From contig CM082577.2 in the NCBI GenBank assembly GCA_040954595.2, positions 10,044,001 to 10,108,000 on the forward strand: a stretch of 64,000 bases of DNA, written 5' to 3'. A program made the translations under genes and the position numbers. The stretch comes from Balanoglossus misakiensis. Lineage: Eukaryota > Hemichordata. The notes beneath the pieces were generated by a model, which saw only the letters and a list, made by a program, of their open reading frames with translations, was not told the origin of the DNA and did not search any database. Positions 63,231-64,000 of this stretch are shown here, piece after piece. Within the stretch, counting starts at the first letter, position 1. Each line of letters starts with the position of its first letter.

Positions 63231-63474
63231 CCCCTGTTGATACGTGGCGCTCTTTGATATTAAAAAAAAAAAGAAATCCCTCGGGGTATTTTTGGCGCGC
63301 TTTTCTGAGGTTTACCAAAGCCTTGCTTCGCTGTCTGCAGATATTGTATTTAAATCTATAAGTACGACTTCGCCGTTTCCTGCGTCTGAACATTCATATC
63401 TCTGTCCGTTAAAGTTCAAAATACCACGGTTACTGTAAGTCGTGAAAATCAACAATACTAATATCACAGCTTGA

Positions 63475-63530
63475 CAGGGAAGAGTCTAGCAATCTGCCTG
63501 CAGGCTTACTAACTGAGCTACAAAACACTT
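63475..63530 (-). repeat. tRNA-like A-box fragment (possible SINE)
   Basis: On the minus strand TGTAGCTCAGTTAGTAAGC is an excellent tRNA A-box region. A TTGCTAGACTC segment follows where a B box might be, but it is degenerate and too close. This is probably a broken SINE or tRNA pseudogene. Confidence 0.3.
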
Positions 63531-64000
63531 CTTTCCCGTCATCAACGAAAATTGAATTCCGGGAGGCGTCCCAGCATTAGGGTACAGTTTGGCCGCAAAT
63601 AACACCCGTCCGTGATTATTTTTTTAAATACCGCTTTTAGTTCGATACGTCGAGAAGGATCTCCGTTGCAGCAATCCGGAATACGCGGTACCTACAGCTG
63701 CAGAACAATGACGGATGCGATACTAGCGATCTTTCTTCCAATGAAAGCCGGGTATCCGCCGTTGCAATCTGATTAAATTCTGATGTAGGGTACGGCACGT
63801 CTTTTACTTACGAGGACAGGTACGGTATTCTTGTGCTGTCGCTTCATATACAGATTGCCGTCGGATGCAGTCAAGCATTTCGGAAAATAGGCTGACGTTT
63901 TTGTTTTCTCTTGAAAAATGAACGATTCTGTCCTTCCGTTTATCAAACACGTATCGCGTTTCTTTCGAGACATGCTTTTTCCATTTTTATAAGAGCTCTT

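Overview
Organism. The window looks like the nuclear genome of a marine invertebrate animal, most likely an invertebrate deuterostome (acorn worm or amphioxus grade). This is an inference. It rests on spliced genes with GT-AG introns, an allatostatin-A/galanin-type receptor, an IFIT-like tetratricopeptide gene with RAAANNGAAA and Rel-type promoter sites, a cytosolic sulfotransferase, tRNA-derived SINEs, TTAAAGG-ended MITEs, a Helentron-like repeat and very long (GTAT)n microsatellites. I see no bacterial or viral gene.

Layout. (1) 1-6350, minus strand: a gene assembled here exon by exon. It encodes a secreted protein with a signal peptide, a short acidic/basic pro-region with a Lys-Arg site carried on a 28-base exon, and at least six tandem six-cysteine modules (C-x3-C-x7-C-x11-C-x5-C-x2-C). 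Each module lies on its own phase 1-1 exon. The gene probably runs off the left edge. Foldback MITEs sit in its introns. (2) 6350-10380: intergenic repeats. (3) 10380-15035, plus strand: an IFIT-like TPR gene (799 aa, two coding exons) with a TATA box, two RAAANNGAAA sites and one Rel/Dorsal-type site. An inverted repeat pair brackets the promoter, and a (GTAT)n tract begins exactly at the first coding splice donor. (4) 16454-23450, minus strand: a complete six-exon cytosolic sulfotransferase (312 aa). It has one GC-AG intron and a 1.7-kb Helentron-like element in intron 1; that element carries four 237-base monomers, each with three AGGTCA half-sites. (5) 24-25 kb: a second MITE and a decayed LINE 3' end. 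(6) 26158-27192, minus strand: an intronless-CDS peptide GPCR. (7) 27.3-64 kb: no gene I can recognise. This part holds two more MITEs, long microsatellites and several CpG-rich patches with promoter motifs (TCTCGCGAGA, an NRF1 site, TATA plus strong donors) that may mark first exons of genes outside my recognition.

How the parts relate. The genes do not form an operon or pathway. The IFIT-like gene is plausibly innate-immune and the sulfotransferase a detoxification or hormone enzyme. The six-cysteine gene is the least familiar object and the best candidate for something undescribed: one secreted, probably processed precursor carrying an expandable array of identical-phase cysteine modules.
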